NCBI RefSeq assembly: GCF_019977395.1
Contig: NZ_AP024660.1
Span: 806,001 to 870,000 of the forward strand
Direction: 5' to 3'
Length of the DNA: 64,000 nt
Source of the DNA: Arthrobacter sp. NicSoilC5
Lineage (GTDB): Bacteria > Actinomycetota > Actinomycetes > Actinomycetales > Micrococcaceae
Position 1 is the stretch's first letter; the number at the start of each line of letters is the position of its first letter. The notes beneath the pieces were generated by a model. The model did not search any database, was not told the origin of the DNA, and saw only the letters and a list, made by a program, of their open reading frames with translations. Of this stretch, positions 50,711-61,612 are shown in pieces. Position numbers and translations under genes: made by a program.

Positions 50711-52351
50711 GTGACAGACAGTCAGAAATCCGACGAAACAGCAACAGGCGTAACCGAACCAACGGCTCCGGCCGAGGACGCTGCCGATACTGCTGCACAG
50801 GCCGGGCACGCACCTGCGGCCCCCGAAGCAACCGCTTCAGAGGAGGGCACTGCTGAAGAAAGCCCTGTTGACGAGGACACTGCTGACGCAGCCAGTGTTG
50901 GCGCGGCCAGTGTTGACGCGGCCAGTGGGCAGGATGCAGAGGGCCAGTCCGGGGTAGCCACTACCGCGGCGCCGTCCGTGCCTGCTGCCGCACCCGGCCC
51001 CCGGCCGTCAGCACCGTCGCCTGCTGCCTTCGCATCGCGTCCCAAGCCCGCTGCCGCCGCTCCCGCTGCCGCACCGGTGCCCGCTGCGCCCAGCACGTCT
51101 GTCGCCGAGGCCTCCAAGTGGGGCCGAGTGGAAGGGGACGGCCACGTCTACCTGAATATCGACGGCGGCGAGCACCCCGTGGGACAGTACCCCGGCGTGA
51201 GCGGTGACGAGGCGCTGATCTACTTTGCGCGGAAGTACGACGACGTCGTGGCGCAGATCGTCCTCCTCGAACAGCGTGTCAGCTCCAAGGCTCCCAGCAC
51301 GGACATGCAAAAGACGGTGACGCACCTGCGTGAACAGCTCGCCGAACGGAACATGGTGGGCGACCTGCGGGCAGCCGAAGCGCGACTGGACAAGCTCGCC
51401 GTCGAAATCACGGAGCTGGAGAAGGCCGAGAAGGCCGAGCACGATGCCGTGCGTGCATCCGAGCTTGCAGCGCGTGAGGCCATCGTCACCGAGGCGGAGC
51501 AGATTTCCGGCCAGGATCCCGCCCAGACGCAGTGGAAGACCTCCAGCGCCCGGATGAACGAGCTGTTCGAGAACTGGAAGGCAGCCCAGAAGAGCGGCGT
51601 GCGGCTGGGCCGCAGCAACGAGGACGCCCTCTGGAAGCGCTTCCGCGCCGCCCGCACCGTCTTCGACCGCCACCGCCGGGCCTATTTCTCCCAGCTGGAC
51701 AGCAACAATTCCGCAGCCAAGGCTGCCAAGGAGAAGCTGATCGCCGAGGCCGAAGCCCTATCCACGTCAACCGACTGGGGCTATGCCGCCGGCGAATACC
51801 GCCGGCTGATGGACCAGTGGAAGGCATCACCGCGCGCCAGCCGGAAGGATGACGACGCCCTGTGGGCACGGTTCCGCGCCGCGCAGGACGTGTTCTTCAC
51901 CTCGCGCCAGGCAGCCAACGACGAAATCGACCAGGAGTACGCCGCCAACCTTACGGTGAAGGAGGCGTTGCTGGCCGAGGCCAACGGCATCCTTCCGGTG
52001 AAGGACCTGGCAGCCGCCAAGAAGGCGCTCCAGTCCGTCCGTGACCGTTGGGAAGAGGCCGGCAAGGTACCCCGGGCCGACATGGGCCGGATCGAAGCCG
52101 GGCTCCGGAAGGTTGAAGACGCCGTCCGCCACGCCGAAGAAGAGCAGTGGCAGCGGTCCAACCCCGAACGCAAGGCACGCACCAACAGTGCACTCTCGCA
52201 GCTGGAATCCGCCATTGCCGGGCTCCAGGAAGACCTTGCCAAGGCCGAAAAGAGCGGTGACCAGCGCAAGATCAAGGCTGCCCGGGAGGCCCTCGAGGCC
52301 CGCCAGGCCTGGCTTGACCAGATCCAGCGTTCCGCCAGCGAGCTGTCCTAG
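50711..52351 (+). CDS. DUF349 repeat protein
   Basis: 546 residues. An Ala/Pro/Glu-rich disordered N-terminus (about 1-135), then a region with WGRVEGDGHVYL and a helical body with repeats containing WK and R-FRAA motifs (ALWKRFRAARTVFDRHRRAYF, ALWARFRAAQDVFFTSR), which define DUF349. Function unknown; members are RNA/ribosome-linked in some reports. GTG start with a weak ribosome site. Follows the cyclophilin by 66 bases. Confidence 0.87.
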   Translation: MTDSQKSDETATGVTEPTAPAEDAADTAAQAGHAPAAPEATASEEGTAEESPVDEDTADAASVGAASVDAASGQDAEGQSGVATTAAPSVPAAAPGPRPSAPSPAAFASRPKPAAAAPAAAPVPAAPSTSVAEASKWGRVEGDGHVYLNIDGGEHPVGQYPGVSGDEALIYFARKYDDVVAQIVLLEQRVSSKAPSTDMQKTVTHLREQLAERNMVGDLRAAEARLDKLAVEITELEKAEKAEHDAVRASELAAREAIVTEAEQISGQDPAQTQWKTSSARMNELFENWKAAQKSGVRLGRSNEDALWKRFRAARTVFDRHRRAYFSQLDSNNSAAKAAKEKLIAEAEALSTSTDWGYAAGEYRRLMDQWKASPRASRKDDDALWARFRAAQDVFFTSRQAANDEIDQEYAANLTVKEALLAEANGILPVKDLAAAKKALQSVRDRWEEAGKVPRADMGRIEAGLRKVEDAVRHAEEEQWQRSNPERKARTNSALSQLESAIAGLQEDLAKAEKSGDQRKIKAAREALEARQAWLDQIQRSASELS

Positions 52352-52389
52352 GCTTCTCGCGCTGAGCTTCTCTGGCTTGGGCTGAAAGA

Positions 52390-52435
52390 CACAGGCCCGG
52401 TCCCGGTTATCCACATAACCCGGACCGGGCCTGTG
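52390..52435. terminator. Strong hairpin terminator after DUF349 gene
   Basis: 21-bp inverted repeat with one mismatch and a four-base loop: left arm 52390-52410, right arm 52415-52435, GC-rich with an ATAAC/GTTAT tip. It lies 38 bases after the DUF349 stop and before the next gene. No long T run follows, so termination efficiency is uncertain. Confidence 0.7.
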
Positions 52436-52467
52436 CCCGTTAACCACGGTCCGGGCAGGATGGGGGT

Positions 52468-53241
52468 ATGGCCATACCACCAGCATCCTCCGACGCCGGA
52501 CCGGGCAGGGACCCCGCCGCTTCCCCACCGGGGCCGGGCTGCCCGGCAGGCGCAGCAGAGGCGGCCGCGGCGCCACGCTTTCCCGAACTGTACGCACCCG
52601 GGGTCCCCTTCGCCGGTCCGGAACTGCAGTCCCTGGCCGCCGACGGACTGCTGGCACGGTTCCACCAACACGGTTACACGCTTCCGGGGTTGCCGGCGTC
52701 CCCGCAGCTGCGGGCAAGGGCGGCCGCGGGTGCTGTGCCGGCGGCCATCCGTCAGCGGGTCGTAGCGGGGCGGATGACTGCGGCGTGGATCTACGGCTGC
52801 GCTGCGGAGCCGGACAGGCTGGCCCTCCTGGTTGATGCCAAGCGGCGGGTATCCAGCCTGCGGAATACCCGCGGCTGCACGCTCCACGAGGTGAGGCTGG
52901 GGCCGTTCGACGTGATCAGCCTGGGCGGCCTGATGGTTTCCAGCCCCTTGCGGACCGCCCTTGACATCGCCCTGCACGTGGAACCGGAACGTGCCGTACC
53001 GGCCCTCGCCGGCTTGCTGGCCCGCCCGCAGCAGGACGTGCGGTTGCGGCTGCTGGTGCGCGCCATCGAAGCAACACCCAGGGTGCCGCACAAGCGGGCT
53101 GCTTTGGAAAAGCTCGCCCTGTTAGCTCCGGCGTTTGTTGCCGGTGGTGCGGTAGACGTCGAAGACCCCGTCGATCCTGCGCACGGCGCTGAGGACGTGG
53201 CTGAGGTACTTGGGGTCGCCCATCTCGAACGCGAACTTTGA
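52468..53241 (+). CDS. AbiEi-antitoxin-like orphan protein overlapping rel
   Basis: 257 residues. The middle (about 110-200) resembles the domain found in actinobacterial AbiEi-type antitoxins and in the N-terminal half of DUF559 proteins (ASWIYG-like [40 protein letters not shown]). No AbiEii toxin or DUF559 nuclease partner is present. Its last 120 bases run antisense to the rel 3' end, so the C-terminal 40 residues are atypical. Real gene likely; function unknown. Confidence 0.65.
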   Translation: MAIPPASSDAGPGRDPAASPPGPGCPAGAAEAAAAPRFPELYAPGVPFAGPELQSLAADGLLARFHQHGYTLPGLPASPQLRARAAAGAVPAAIRQRVVAGRMTAAWIYGCAAEPDRLALLVDAKRRVSSLRNTRGCTLHEVRLGPFDVISLGGLMVSSPLRTALDIALHVEPERAVPALAGLLARPQQDVRLRLLVRAIEATPRVPHKRAALEKLALLAPAFVAGGAVDVEDPVDPAHGAEDVAEVLGVAHLEREL

Positions 53242-55530
53242 GATGGCCACCCGGTCCGTGGAGGTGTGGACGCTGGCCGCGAGGATATTGACGTGGTTGT
53301 CGGAAAGGACCCGCGTCACGTCAGACAGCAGTGATTTGCGGTCCAGGGCCTCCACTTGGATCTCCACCAGGAAAACGCTCGACTGGGTTGGCGCCCAGTC
53401 CACGTCCACGATCCGGTCCGGCTGGTCCTTCAGGTCCGAGATGTTGGTGCAGTCGGTGCGGTGCACGGAGACGCCGGATCCCCTGGTCACAAAGCCCAGG
53501 ATAGGGTCCGGTGGAACGGGCGTGCAGCAGCGGGCCAGCTTCACCCAGACGTCGCCCACGCCGCGGACCACAACACCGGAGTCGGAGAAGCGGGCCTTGC
53601 TGACCTGGGTGGGGATGCTGACCTCTTCGACGTCATCATCGGCACTCTCGTTGCCGCCCAGGCTTTCGATCAGCTTTTCCATGACCGACTGGGCAGATGT
53701 GTGCCCGTCGCCCACGCCGGCGTAGAGGCCGGAGATGTCCGTGTATTTGAATTCCTCGGCCACGGCGGCCAGGGCCTCGTGCGTCATCAGCCGCTGCAGT
53801 GGCAGGTTCTGTTTCCGCATGGCACGGGTCAACAGCTCCTTGCCGCGGTCAATGGCCTCTTCGCGGCGTTCCTTGCTGAACCACTGGCGGATCTTGTTGC
53901 GTGCCCTGGCACTCTTGACGAAGTGCTGCCAGTCCTGGCTGGGTCCGGCCCCCTCGGCTTTGGAGGTAAAGATTTCCACCCAGTCGCCGTGGTTCAGCTC
54001 GCTGTTAAGCGGGACCAGCTTGCCGTTGACCCGGGCGCCAATGGTGCGGTGGCCTACCTCCGTGTGCACGGCGTAGGCAAAGTCCACGGGCGTTGATCCT
54101 GCCGGCAGCGCCATGACTTCGCCCTTGGGTGTGAAGACGAACACTTCGCGGGCGTTGATTTCAAAGCGCAACGAGTCCAGGAACTCGCCGGGATCCGAGG
54201 TTTCCTGCTGCCAGTCCACCAGGGAGCGCAGCCATCCCATGTCGCCGTCGCGGGGGCTTCCGGGGCCCACCGCGGTGCGGTTGGGCTGGTCCTTGTACTT
54301 CCAGTGGGCCGCCACGCCATACTCGGCCCGGCGGTGCATCTCGTGCGTGCGGATCTGGATCTCCACCGGTTTACCGCCGGGGCCGATCACGGTGGTGTGC
54401 AGGGACTGGTACATGTTGAACTTGGGCATCGCGATGTAGTCCTTGAACCTGCCGGGCAGGGGGTTCCAGCGCGAATGCATGGTGCCCAGGGCGGCGTAGC
54501 AGTCCCGGACGGAGTCCACCAGGACACGGACACCCATGAGGTCGTTGATGTCGTCGAAGTCCTTGTCGCGGACAATCATCTTTTGGTAGATGGAGTAGTA
54601 GTGCTTGGGCCGGCCGGTAATAGTTGCTTTGATCTTGGCCGCGCGCAGGTCCTCGGTGATCTGGTCCCGGATGACGCCCAGGCTCTTTTCCCGCTCGGGG
54701 GTCCGGTCCCCCACCATCCTGACGATTTCCTCGTACACCTTGGGGTAGAGGGCCGCGAAGGACAGGTCCTCGAGCTCCCACTTGATGGTGTTCATGCCCA
54801 GCCGGTGCGCCAGCGGGGCGAAGATTTCGAGGGTTTCACGGGCTTTGCGGGCGGACGATTCGGCTGATACGAAGCGCCAGGTACGGGCGTTGTGGAGCCG
54901 GTCGGCCAGCTTGATCATGAGGACGCGGATGTCCTTGGCCATGGCCACAACCATCTTGCGGACCGTTTCCGACTGGGCGGCCTCGCCGAAACTGACCTTG
55001 TCCAGTTTGGTCACGCCGTCCACCAGCATGGCCACTTCCGGCCCGAAGTCCCGCTTCAGGTCCGCGAGGGTGTACGGGGTGTCCTCGACGGTGTCGTGCA
55101 GCAGGGCCGCCGCCAGGGTTGTGCCGCTGAGGCCTAGCTCGGCGAGGATGGTGGCCACAGCCACCGGATGGGTAATGTACGGGTCCCCGCTCTTGCGCTT
55201 CTGTCCGCGGTGGCTCCGCTCAGCTACGTCGAAGGCGCGCTGGATGAGGTCGAAGTCCTCTTTGGGATTGTTGGCCCGGACAGTGCGCAACAGCGGCTCT
55301 AGGATGGGCGAATAGGTGGCTGCTCCACGACCGGTCAGGCGGGCAAGGCGCGACCGGGTGCGCTCCCTTCGGCCGGGAAACGTTGCCCGTGATCCCGAAT
55401 TGTCAACAGGAACCAAGGACCCTGGGCGCGCAGAGGATGCCGCACCGGCTTGTACACCGGCAGGACTTTTTTCTTCCTCTGCCGTTGGCACCGACGCCGA
55501 ACGTTCTTCCAATGAAGCACCCCTCACCAC
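53122..55530 (-). CDS. rel: Bifunctional (p)ppGpp synthetase/hydrolase
   Basis: Long Rel enzyme, 802 residues. HD hydrolase with HDTVEDT at 145-151, synthetase core ([21 protein letters not shown], part quoted) near 370, then TGS, zinc-finger/CC (RCCTPVPPD) and C-terminal ACT domains. Both catalytic halves look intact, so it makes and breaks (p)ppGpp. The first 60 residues are variable and the GTG at 55530 is one of several possible starts. Between secF and the AbiEi-like orphan. Confidence 0.96.
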   Translation of the reverse strand: MVRGASLEERSASVPTAEEEKSPAGVQAGAASSARPGSLVPVDNSGSRATFPGRRERTRSRLARLTGRGAATYSPILEPLLRTVRANNPKEDFDLIQRAFDVAERSHRGQKRKSGDPYITHPVAVATILAELGLSGTTLAAALLHDTVEDTPYTLADLKRDFGPEVAMLVDGVTKLDKVSFGEAAQSETVRKMVVAMAKDIRVLMIKLADRLHNARTWRFVSAESSARKARETLEIFAPLAHRLGMNTIKWELEDLSFAALYPKVYEEIVRMVGDRTPEREKSLGVIRDQITEDLRAAKIKATITGRPKHYYSIYQKMIVRDKDFDDINDLMGVRVLVDSVRDCYAALGTMHSRWNPLPGRFKDYIAMPKFNMYQSLHTTVIGPGGKPVEIQIRTHEMHRRAEYGVAAHWKYKDQPNRTAVGPGSPRDGDMGWLRSLVDWQQETSDPGEFLDSLRFEINAREVFVFTPKGEVMALPAGSTPVDFAYAVHTEVGHRTIGARVNGKLVPLNSELNHGDWVEIFTSKAEGAGPSQDWQHFVKSARARNKIRQWFSKERREEAIDRGKELLTRAMRKQNLPLQRLMTHEALAAVAEEFKYTDISGLYAGVGDGHTSAQSVMEKLIESLGGNESADDDVEEVSIPTQVSKARFSDSGVVVRGVGDVWVKLARCCTPVPPDPILGFVTRGSGVSVHRTDCTNISDLKDQPDRIVDVDWAPTQSSVFLVEIQVEALDRKSLLSDVTRVLSDNHVNILAASVHTSTDRVAISKFAFEMGDPKYLSHVLSAVRRIDGVFDVYRTTGNKRRS

Positions 55531-55590
55531 CGTTTAATTACTCCAGTCTATTCCCCCGGGCAGCCACTTTTATAACCGGGCGCGGACAGC

Positions 55591-55631
55591 CAAAGGCCGG
55601 GCAGCGCACGGTGTGCGTTGCCCGGCCTTTG
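55591..55631. terminator. Terminator between secF and rel
   Basis: 19-bp hairpin with a G-U-type mismatch and a three-base loop: 55591-55609 (CAAAGGCCGGGCAGCGCAC) and 55613-55631. It follows the secF stop (55662 on minus) and precedes rel, ending the ruv/yajC/sec transcript. Confidence 0.8.
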
Positions 55632-55661
55632 AGGGAATCGCGGGTGCCTGTAGCTGGCAGG

Positions 55662-56678
55662 TCAGGCTTTAGCCGGCGATGCCGGAACTGCCCGTTCGGT
55701 TGAACCGGCCCGCCGCTGCTGGACGCGCCGCGCCTGCTTGACCAGGTCCGGTTCACCCTGTCGGAGCCAGGCGTACATCGGAGCTGCGACGAAGATGGTC
55801 GCGGCGGTGCCGATGAGGATCCCGACGAACAGGGCCAGGGACAGGTCGCGCAGCGTTCCGGCACCCAGGAGCCCTGCACCGATGAACAGGATGGCGCCCA
55901 CGGGGAGGATCGCCACCATCATGGTGTTGATGGAACGCACCAGGGTCTGGTTGACGGCGAGGTTGACTTCCTCACCGAACGTCCGGCGTGTGGAGGCGTC
56001 GATTCCGGTGGTGTTTTCCCGGATTTTGTCGAAGACCACCACGGTGTCGTAGAGGGAGTAGCTCAGGACGGTCAGGAATCCGATGATGGCCGACGGTGTG
56101 ACCTCAAAATCACTGAGCGCATACACACCGGCCGTGATGAACATGGTCACGGCCATGCCGGCAAGCGCCGACAGGGACATCTTCCAGGTCCGGAAATAGA
56201 GGGCCATCAGCAGGGCCGCCAGCAGCACGAACACCACCAGGCCGATCAGCGCCTGCTTGGTCACGTCAGCGCCCCAGGTGGGGCCAACGAACGTGGAGGT
56301 CACCTCGTTGTCGGTGACACCGTAGGCGCCGGTGAGGCCCTGCTTGATCCGAAGGGTCTCGTCGTCGGTCAGCTTGTCCGTCTGGATGCGCATGGTGTTG
56401 CCGGCCACGTTCGCAACGCGCGGAACACTGCCGGCAACCACGTCAGTCACGGCCTTTTCGCCGATGGTGGCGTCCGTGGTCTTGACGTTCGAGACCGTGA
56501 ATTCGGAGCCCCCACGGAATTCGATGCCGAGGTTGAAGCCACCCTTGGCCGCCGGGATGATGATGGACAGCGCCACTCCCACCGCGGCGATGATGAACCA
56601 TATCTTCTTGGCCCCTACAAAGTCGTAGGAACGCTTTCCGGTGTAGAGCTCGTTGCCGAACGTAGCGAAGCCTGACAT
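55662..56678 (-). CDS. secF: Protein translocase subunit SecF
   Basis: Six-helix membrane partner of SecD that uses proton motive force to pull preproteins out. 338 residues. The SecF signature GIEFRGGSEFTV is near residue 50 and a conserved GFLTVLSYSLYDTVVVFDKIREN block near 200. It overlaps the secD stop by one base. Basic C-terminal tail QARRVQQRRAGS. Confidence 0.96.
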   Translation of the reverse strand: MSGFATFGNELYTGKRSYDFVGAKKIWFIIAAVGVALSIIIPAAKGGFNLGIEFRGGSEFTVSNVKTTDATIGEKAVTDVVAGSVPRVANVAGNTMRIQTDKLTDDETLRIKQGLTGAYGVTDNEVTSTFVGPTWGADVTKQALIGLVVFVLLAALLMALYFRTWKMSLSALAGMAVTMFITAGVYALSDFEVTPSAIIGFLTVLSYSLYDTVVVFDKIRENTTGIDASTRRTFGEEVNLAVNQTLVRSINTMMVAILPVGAILFIGAGLLGAGTLRDLSLALFVGILIGTAATIFVAAPMYAWLRQGEPDLVKQARRVQQRRAGSTERAVPASPAKA

Positions 56679-58435
56679 TACTTGTTCTCCTTCGCGGAGG
56701 TCTTGGACGAGCCGGCCAGCTGTTCCTGCTTCTCTGCCAGGCGCCGTTCAGCGATGGTCATGCGGCGTTCGGCCTCGGCCGCTGCGCCGGTGTTCTTGGT
56801 ACGGACCACCGCGGGCTTGTCCTCGGGAGTGCGGACCCGGCCGGCACCGCGGTACAGCGGCACGGCGCCCAGACGTTCGGGGTCCAGGCCGGAGAACTTG
56901 TGGCCTTCACCGAAGAACCGGGTACGGGCCAGCAGCTGCAGCGTGGGGTGGGTGAACATGAACACCACGATGAGGTCGGCGATGGCCGTCAAGCCCAGCG
57001 TGAACGCAAAGCCACGGACGTTGCCCACGGCCACGAAGTACAGGACCAGAGCGGCCAGGAGGTTGACGGCCTTGGAGGCAAGAACCGTGCGCTTGGCCCG
57101 CTTCCAGCCGTTTTCCACGGCGGACACCAGGCCGCGCCCTTCGCGCAGTTCGTCGCGGATGCGTTCGAAGTAGACGATGAAGGAGTCGGCAGTCTGGCCG
57201 ATGGCCACGATGATGCCTGCAACACCTGCAAGGGACAGCCGGTAGTTCTCCGTCCAGCCCAGGATCGCGATGGCCAGGTACGTCAGGGCACCGGCCACCA
57301 CCAGCGAGGCGATCGTGACGAAGCCCAGGGCGCGGTACTGGAACAGGGAGTAGACCACCACGAGCAGGAGCCCGATCAGGCCCGCCAGCAGGCCCATGCG
57401 CAGCTGTTCGCCACCAAGCGTGGCGGAGATCTGCTGCTCGCTCTGGATGTCGAAGCTGATGGGGAGGGCACCGAACTTCAACTGGTCGGACAGCGCCTTG
57501 GCGGTCTTCTCGGTGAAGCCGCCGGTGATCTGCGGACGTCCGTCGGTGATGACAGCCAGCGACCGCGGGGCGGAGATGACCTGGTCATCCAGCACAATGG
57601 CGAACTGGGACTTGGGGTCGGTGCCGGACTCGCCGCCGGCGGCCACGTAGAACTGGTTGAGGCGTTCGGTGACGGATTTGAACTTGGCCGTGCCGTCGGC
57701 GTCGAACTGGATGTTGACGGCCCAGTCGTTGGTCACCGCACCCTGCGCACCCTGCTGCAGCTGGAAGGACGAGGTGACGATGTTGCTGCCCTTCACCTCC
57801 ACGGGACCCAGGATGTACTTGATGGCAGGAGACTTGTCGGTGGCAGGCTCGCAGGTCACCAGCGGCTTGGTGGGATCTGACCGCTTGGATTTCTCGGCTG
57901 CGGGGCTGTTGCAGTCCAGCGCCTCGAACTGCTTGTAGATCTCCGGGGTGATCCAGTTGGTGTCACTGCTGTTGGCCGGCTCAGCTGTGGGTTTGGGCAG
58001 CTGGTCCTCCGGGGTCTGCGACTCCGGCGGCACGGGGGCGCCGTCACCGTTGAGGAGGACGGGGCGGAAGTTCATGTCCGCGGAAGCCTGGATGAGGTTC
58101 CGGGTTTCGGCGGAGGGGGTGCCGGGAAGGCTGACCACCACGTTGCGCCCGGACTGGGTGCTGATTTCCGCTTCGGAGACGCCGGAGCCGTCAACGCGCT
58201 GCCGGATGATCGCCACGGCCTGGTTGAGCTGCTGTTCGTTGATGTCCGAACCGCCCTCCACCTTCGGCGCCAGGATCATCTGGGTGCCGCCCTCGAGGTC
58301 CAGGGCCAGTTTGGGTGCCCAGCTGGCCTGCCCGGCGACGGTGCCGCCGGCCAGGACGGCTGTCAGCGCTGCCAGGAGTACGCCAAGCCAGACCAGGACG
58401 CGGAGCCCTGGTTTCTTGCGGCCAGTTCGTGCCAT
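56678..58435 (-). CDS. secD: Protein translocase subunit SecD
   Basis: 585 residues with an N-terminal helix, a large extracytoplasmic domain (DLEGGTQMILAPK near 44), then five C-terminal helices with the motif GQTADSFIVYFERIRDELREGR near 430-452 where the conserved Asp relays protons. Proline/Ser-rich spacers near 155 and a Glu/Lys-rich tail are lineage-specific. Precedes secF and follows yajC. Confidence 0.96.
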   Translation of the reverse strand: MARTGRKKPGLRVLVWLGVLLAALTAVLAGGTVAGQASWAPKLALDLEGGTQMILAPKVEGGSDINEQQLNQAVAIIRQRVDGSGVSEAEISTQSGRNVVVSLPGTPSAETRNLIQASADMNFRPVLLNGDGAPVPPESQTPEDQLPKPTAEPANSSDTNWITPEIYKQFEALDCNSPAAEKSKRSDPTKPLVTCEPATDKSPAIKYILGPVEVKGSNIVTSSFQLQQGAQGAVTNDWAVNIQFDADGTAKFKSVTERLNQFYVAAGGESGTDPKSQFAIVLDDQVISAPRSLAVITDGRPQITGGFTEKTAKALSDQLKFGALPISFDIQSEQQISATLGGEQLRMGLLAGLIGLLLVVVYSLFQYRALGFVTIASLVVAGALTYLAIAILGWTENYRLSLAGVAGIIVAIGQTADSFIVYFERIRDELREGRGLVSAVENGWKRAKRTVLASKAVNLLAALVLYFVAVGNVRGFAFTLGLTAIADLIVVFMFTHPTLQLLARTRFFGEGHKFSGLDPERLGAVPLYRGAGRVRTPEDKPAVVRTKNTGAAAEAERRMTIAERRLAEKQEQLAGSSKTSAKENK

Positions 58436-58535
58436 TGTCGATCTTTCTCTTATTCGCGGAAGAACCGCCGGCGCGGGTTGTTACCTGCGCCGGCGGTGGT
58501 CCGCAGCGGTAGAGGGAGGAAAGGGGCCAGCGGGC

Positions 58536-58943
58536 CTAGCTGTCCTTCTTGCCCTCGTCGTTGAGGCGCTTCAGGGTTTCTTCCGGAGTCTCGGTGCCCG
58601 TTGCAGTGCTTCCGGCTTCCGGCGTGGTCAGTGAGGATGCGTCATCCGGCACCACGGGTGAGGCAGCGGCGGGCTCGACCGTGGCTTCCGCGGCAGGCTC
58701 GACAACCTTGGTGACCGCCTGGCGGTGCACGGTGGCCAGGTTGCCGGGGGAAAGTTCAAGGGTGACCTTGTTGTCGGCGTCGTCGATGTCCACGATCCGG
58801 CCGAAAAGGCCAAAGCTGGTCATGACCTCCACGCCCGGGGCGAACTTCGACTGGAGCTCTGCCTGCTGCTGCTGCGTCTTCTTGTTGCGGCGGAACATCA
58901 TGAAGATGAACACGCCGAGCATGACGAACAGGAGAATTGACAT
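58536..58943 (-). CDS. yajC: Preprotein translocase subunit YajC
   Basis: 135 residues with one N-terminal membrane helix (MSILLFVMLGVFIFMMF at 1-17), a basic RRNKK stop, and a soluble part with GVEVMTSFGLFGRIVDID, the YajC signature. The C-terminal half is Ala/Thr/Pro-rich and variable. ATG at 58943; an in-frame TTG nine bases upstream is an alternative start. Between ruvB and secD, the usual order. Confidence 0.93.
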   Translation of the reverse strand: MSILLFVMLGVFIFMMFRRNKKTQQQQAELQSKFAPGVEVMTSFGLFGRIVDIDDADNKVTLELSPGNLATVHRQAVTKVVEPAAEATVEPAAASPVVPDDASSLTTPEAGSTATGTETPEETLKRLNDEGKKDS

Positions 58944-59153
58944 TGGATCCAAGGGGGAATTCCGTTCTTTTGCGTGGTGCTGCTGGTTTTCCAGCGACGT
59001 CGGCTTCGCTTCAGCCGGGGCGGTTGGTGGCACAGGCAGAACGCCTGACATTTCCTTCCCCAAGCGACGGGGGCGTCAGGGCCACCCGCGAAACAAAGAC
59101 CCGAACGTGCCGGGCGTCATACCAGTCTAAAGGGAAAAGCTGAACGGAGCCTG

Positions 59154-60239
59154 CTATTGGCTCTCCGGGGCCCAGTCCCCCGCCGCGGGGGCGTCCCCGC
59201 CGGGCTCGAAAAGGTCCAACCGCTCCTGGGCGAAGACCCCGGATGGAATGGCGTATCCGAGGTGCGTCCACGCCGGCGCCATGGCAATCCTTCCGCGGGG
59301 CGTCCGGCCCAGCAGCCCTTCCCGGACCAGGAAGGGTTCCGCCACGGTTTCCACTGTTTCGGTTTCCTCGCCAACGGCGATGGCCAGGGTTGACAGGCCG
59401 ACGGGGCCTCCGCCGAATTTGGTGATGAGGGCATCGAGGACAGCACGGTCCAGCCGGTCAAGGCCTTTCTTGTCCACTTCGTACATGTCCAGGGCGGCGG
59501 ACGCAGCCCTGGCATCGATTTGCTCGACACCATGCACCAGCGCCCAGTCCCGGACCCGGCGCAACAGACGGTTGGCGATACGGGGGGTCCCGCGTGAACG
59601 GCCGGCGATTTCAGCGAATCCGGCGGAGTTGACCTTCAGGTCCAGCAGCCCGGCTGACCGGCGCAGGACCAGTTCCAGTTCCGGAACGGAGTAGAACTCG
59701 AGGTGCCCGGTGAAGCCGAATCGGTCGCGCAGCGGGCCCGGAAGCAGCCCGGCGCGGGTGGTGGCGCCCACCAGCGTGAACGGCGGCAATTCCAGTGGAA
59801 TGGCGGTGGCACCGGCGCCCTTGCCCACGACGATGTCGACGCGGAAGTCTTCCATGGCCATGTACAGCATTTCCTCGGCGGGCCGGGACATGCGGTGGAT
59901 CTCGTCGAGGAACAGGACCTCGCCCTCGGACAGCGAGGACAGGATGGCCGCAAGGTCGCCCGCGTGCTGGATGGCGGGCCCGCTGCTAAGGCGCAGCGGA
60001 GCGTTCATTTCCGCGGCCACGATCATGGCGAGGGTGGTTTTGCCGAGGCCCGGCGGCCCGGAGAACAGCACGTGGTCCGCTGTGCGCCCGCGCATCCGGG
60101 AGGCCTGGAGCACGAGCGAAAGTTGCTTGCGCACCCGGTGCTGGCCCACGAAATCGTCGAGGTTCTTCGGCCGGAGCGCCGCCTCGATGGCCCGCTCCTC
60201 CGGTTCCTCCCCCGCGGCGACCAATGAAGGTTCAGCCAC
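59154..60239 (-). CDS. ruvB: Holliday junction branch-migration helicase RuvB
   Basis: AAA+ motor of RuvAB. 361 residues. Walker [12 protein letters not shown] near 64, Walker [10 protein letters not shown] near 113, sensor [18 protein letters not shown] near 160, and a winged-helix C-terminus ([12 protein letters not shown]). It overlaps ruvA by eight bases, so they are coupled. Confidence 0.97.
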   Translation of the reverse strand: MAEPSLVAAGEEPEERAIEAALRPKNLDDFVGQHRVRKQLSLVLQASRMRGRTADHVLFSGPPGLGKTTLAMIVAAEMNAPLRLSSGPAIQHAGDLAAILSSLSEGEVLFLDEIHRMSRPAEEMLYMAMEDFRVDIVVGKGAGATAIPLELPPFTLVGATTRAGLLPGPLRDRFGFTGHLEFYSVPELELVLRRSAGLLDLKVNSAGFAEIAGRSRGTPRIANRLLRRVRDWALVHGVEQIDARAASAALDMYEVDKKGLDRLDRAVLDALITKFGGGPVGLSTLAIAVGEETETVETVAEPFLVREGLLGRTPRGRIAMAPAWTHLGYAIPSGVFAQERLDLFEPGGDAPAAGDWAPESQ

Positions 60240-60876
60240 GGCTGCCTACGCGGTTGCCGGCGCGGGCGCCGTCCTGCCCCAGCCAGCGGAGGGTGGTGCG
60301 GAGGATTTCGGCCACATTGCCGCGGAAGGACACTTCCGGCTCGTCAGCCAGGGCTTTGTCGATGCTGGCGGAGGCATCCTTCTCGGACCAGCCCAAGCTG
60401 GTCATGGCGGCCACCACCTGCGGCTTCCATGCGGCCTCGGCAGGGGTGGCGGCGCCGGCGGGTGCAGCGGTTCCGTGCGGTACCAGCTTTCCGGCCAGCT
60501 CCAGCACGATCCGGCCCGCGACCTTGGGCCCGATGCCGGGAACCTTGGTGAAGGTCTTGCTGTCCTCCGTATGGGCCGCAACCCTGATTGCTTCGGGGTC
60601 GTGGACCGCCAGGACTGCGAGGGCAAGACGGGGACCGACCCCGCTGACGCTTAGCAGGACGTCGAAAACCTCACGTTCGTCGTCGGATGCAAAACCAAAA
60701 AGGGTGAGCGAATCCTCCCGGACAATCAGGGACGTAAACAGCTTGCCCTCTTCCCCCACGCGCAGCCGGCTCAGTGTCTGTGGGGTGGCGTTGACGCTCA
60801 TCCCGGCACCGTTGAGGTCAATCACGGCCGTTGACAGGCCAACATGCGCTACGGTTCCGCGGAGGAAACTGATCAA
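60232..60876 (-). CDS. ruvA: Holliday junction-binding protein RuvA
   Basis: 214 residues. N-terminal OB domain, two helix-hairpin-helix motifs ([13 protein letters not shown] near 77 and [16 protein letters not shown] near 112), and a C-terminal three-helix domain that contacts RuvB, joined by an Ala-rich linker. Lies between ruvC and ruvB. Confidence 0.96.
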   Translation of the reverse strand: MISFLRGTVAHVGLSTAVIDLNGAGMSVNATPQTLSRLRVGEEGKLFTSLIVREDSLTLFGFASDDEREVFDVLLSVSGVGPRLALAVLAVHDPEAIRVAAHTEDSKTFTKVPGIGPKVAGRIVLELAGKLVPHGTAAPAGAATPAEAAWKPQVVAAMTSLGWSEKDASASIDKALADEPEVSFRGNVAEILRTTLRWLGQDGARAGNRVGSRG

Positions 60877-60965
60877 GGCCGGGCTCCCGTTGTACTGCGG
60901 GCCCCCAATGTGGAGCCCGGCTATCCGAACATATCTACGAATACCCTAGCAAGCGGCAGGGACAA

Positions 60966-61544
60966 TCAGCGTGCACGGCGCGCTTTCGCCTCTGCTTCCG
61001 CCCATGCCCGCTGGGCCGGCGTCAGGGAAGAGCTGCCGGGACCGGTGGTGGCCACGGCAGCGCCACTTCCGGCCCGCCACGCATGGGTGATGGCCAGCGC
61101 CAGCGCATCGGCCGCGTCGGCGGGACGCGGCGGAGCGTCAAGACGGAGGATCTTGGTGACGAGTTTAGTCACGGCGTCCTTGTTCGAGGACCCGCTTCCG
61201 GTCACCGCGGCTTTAACTTCCGACGGCGTATGCAGCGCCACCGGGATTCCCCGGCGGGCCGCCGCCGCGATCACCACGCCGGACGCCTGGGCGACGCCCA
61301 TCACCGTGCTGACGTTGAGCTGCGAGAAGACGCGTTCGACGGCGAGGACCTCGGGCTCGTAACGGTCCAGCCACTCGTCGATGGCCGTGGCGATCACCAG
61401 CAGGCGGCGGTCAAGGGTCTCGTCCGGCGAGGTGCCGACAACCCCTACCGCCACCATGCTGGCCCGGCGGTTGCGTTCAACATCCACCACGCCGATGCCG
61501 CAGCGGGTCAGGCCGGGGTCAACGCCCAGGACGCGGAGCGTCAC
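60966..61544 (-). CDS. ruvC: Holliday junction resolvase RuvC
   Basis: 192 residues, RNase H-like nuclease. Acidic catalytic residues are in [10 protein letters not shown] (Asp7), [10 protein letters not shown] and [12 protein letters not shown]. It starts at GTG and precedes ruvA by 89 bases. Confidence 0.96.
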   Translation of the reverse strand: MTLRVLGVDPGLTRCGIGVVDVERNRRASMVAVGVVGTSPDETLDRRLLVIATAIDEWLDRYEPEVLAVERVFSQLNVSTVMGVAQASGVVIAAAARRGIPVALHTPSEVKAAVTGSGSSNKDAVTKLVTKILRLDAPPRPADAADALALAITHAWRAGSGAAVATTGPGSSSLTPAQRAWAEAEAKARRAR

Positions 61545-61612
61545 TTCTGCCCCGCTGCGGGCGGCAGGGCCGGCTGGAGCTCCCGCTGCGGTCTAGCTGG
61601 CAAGGCCGGACG

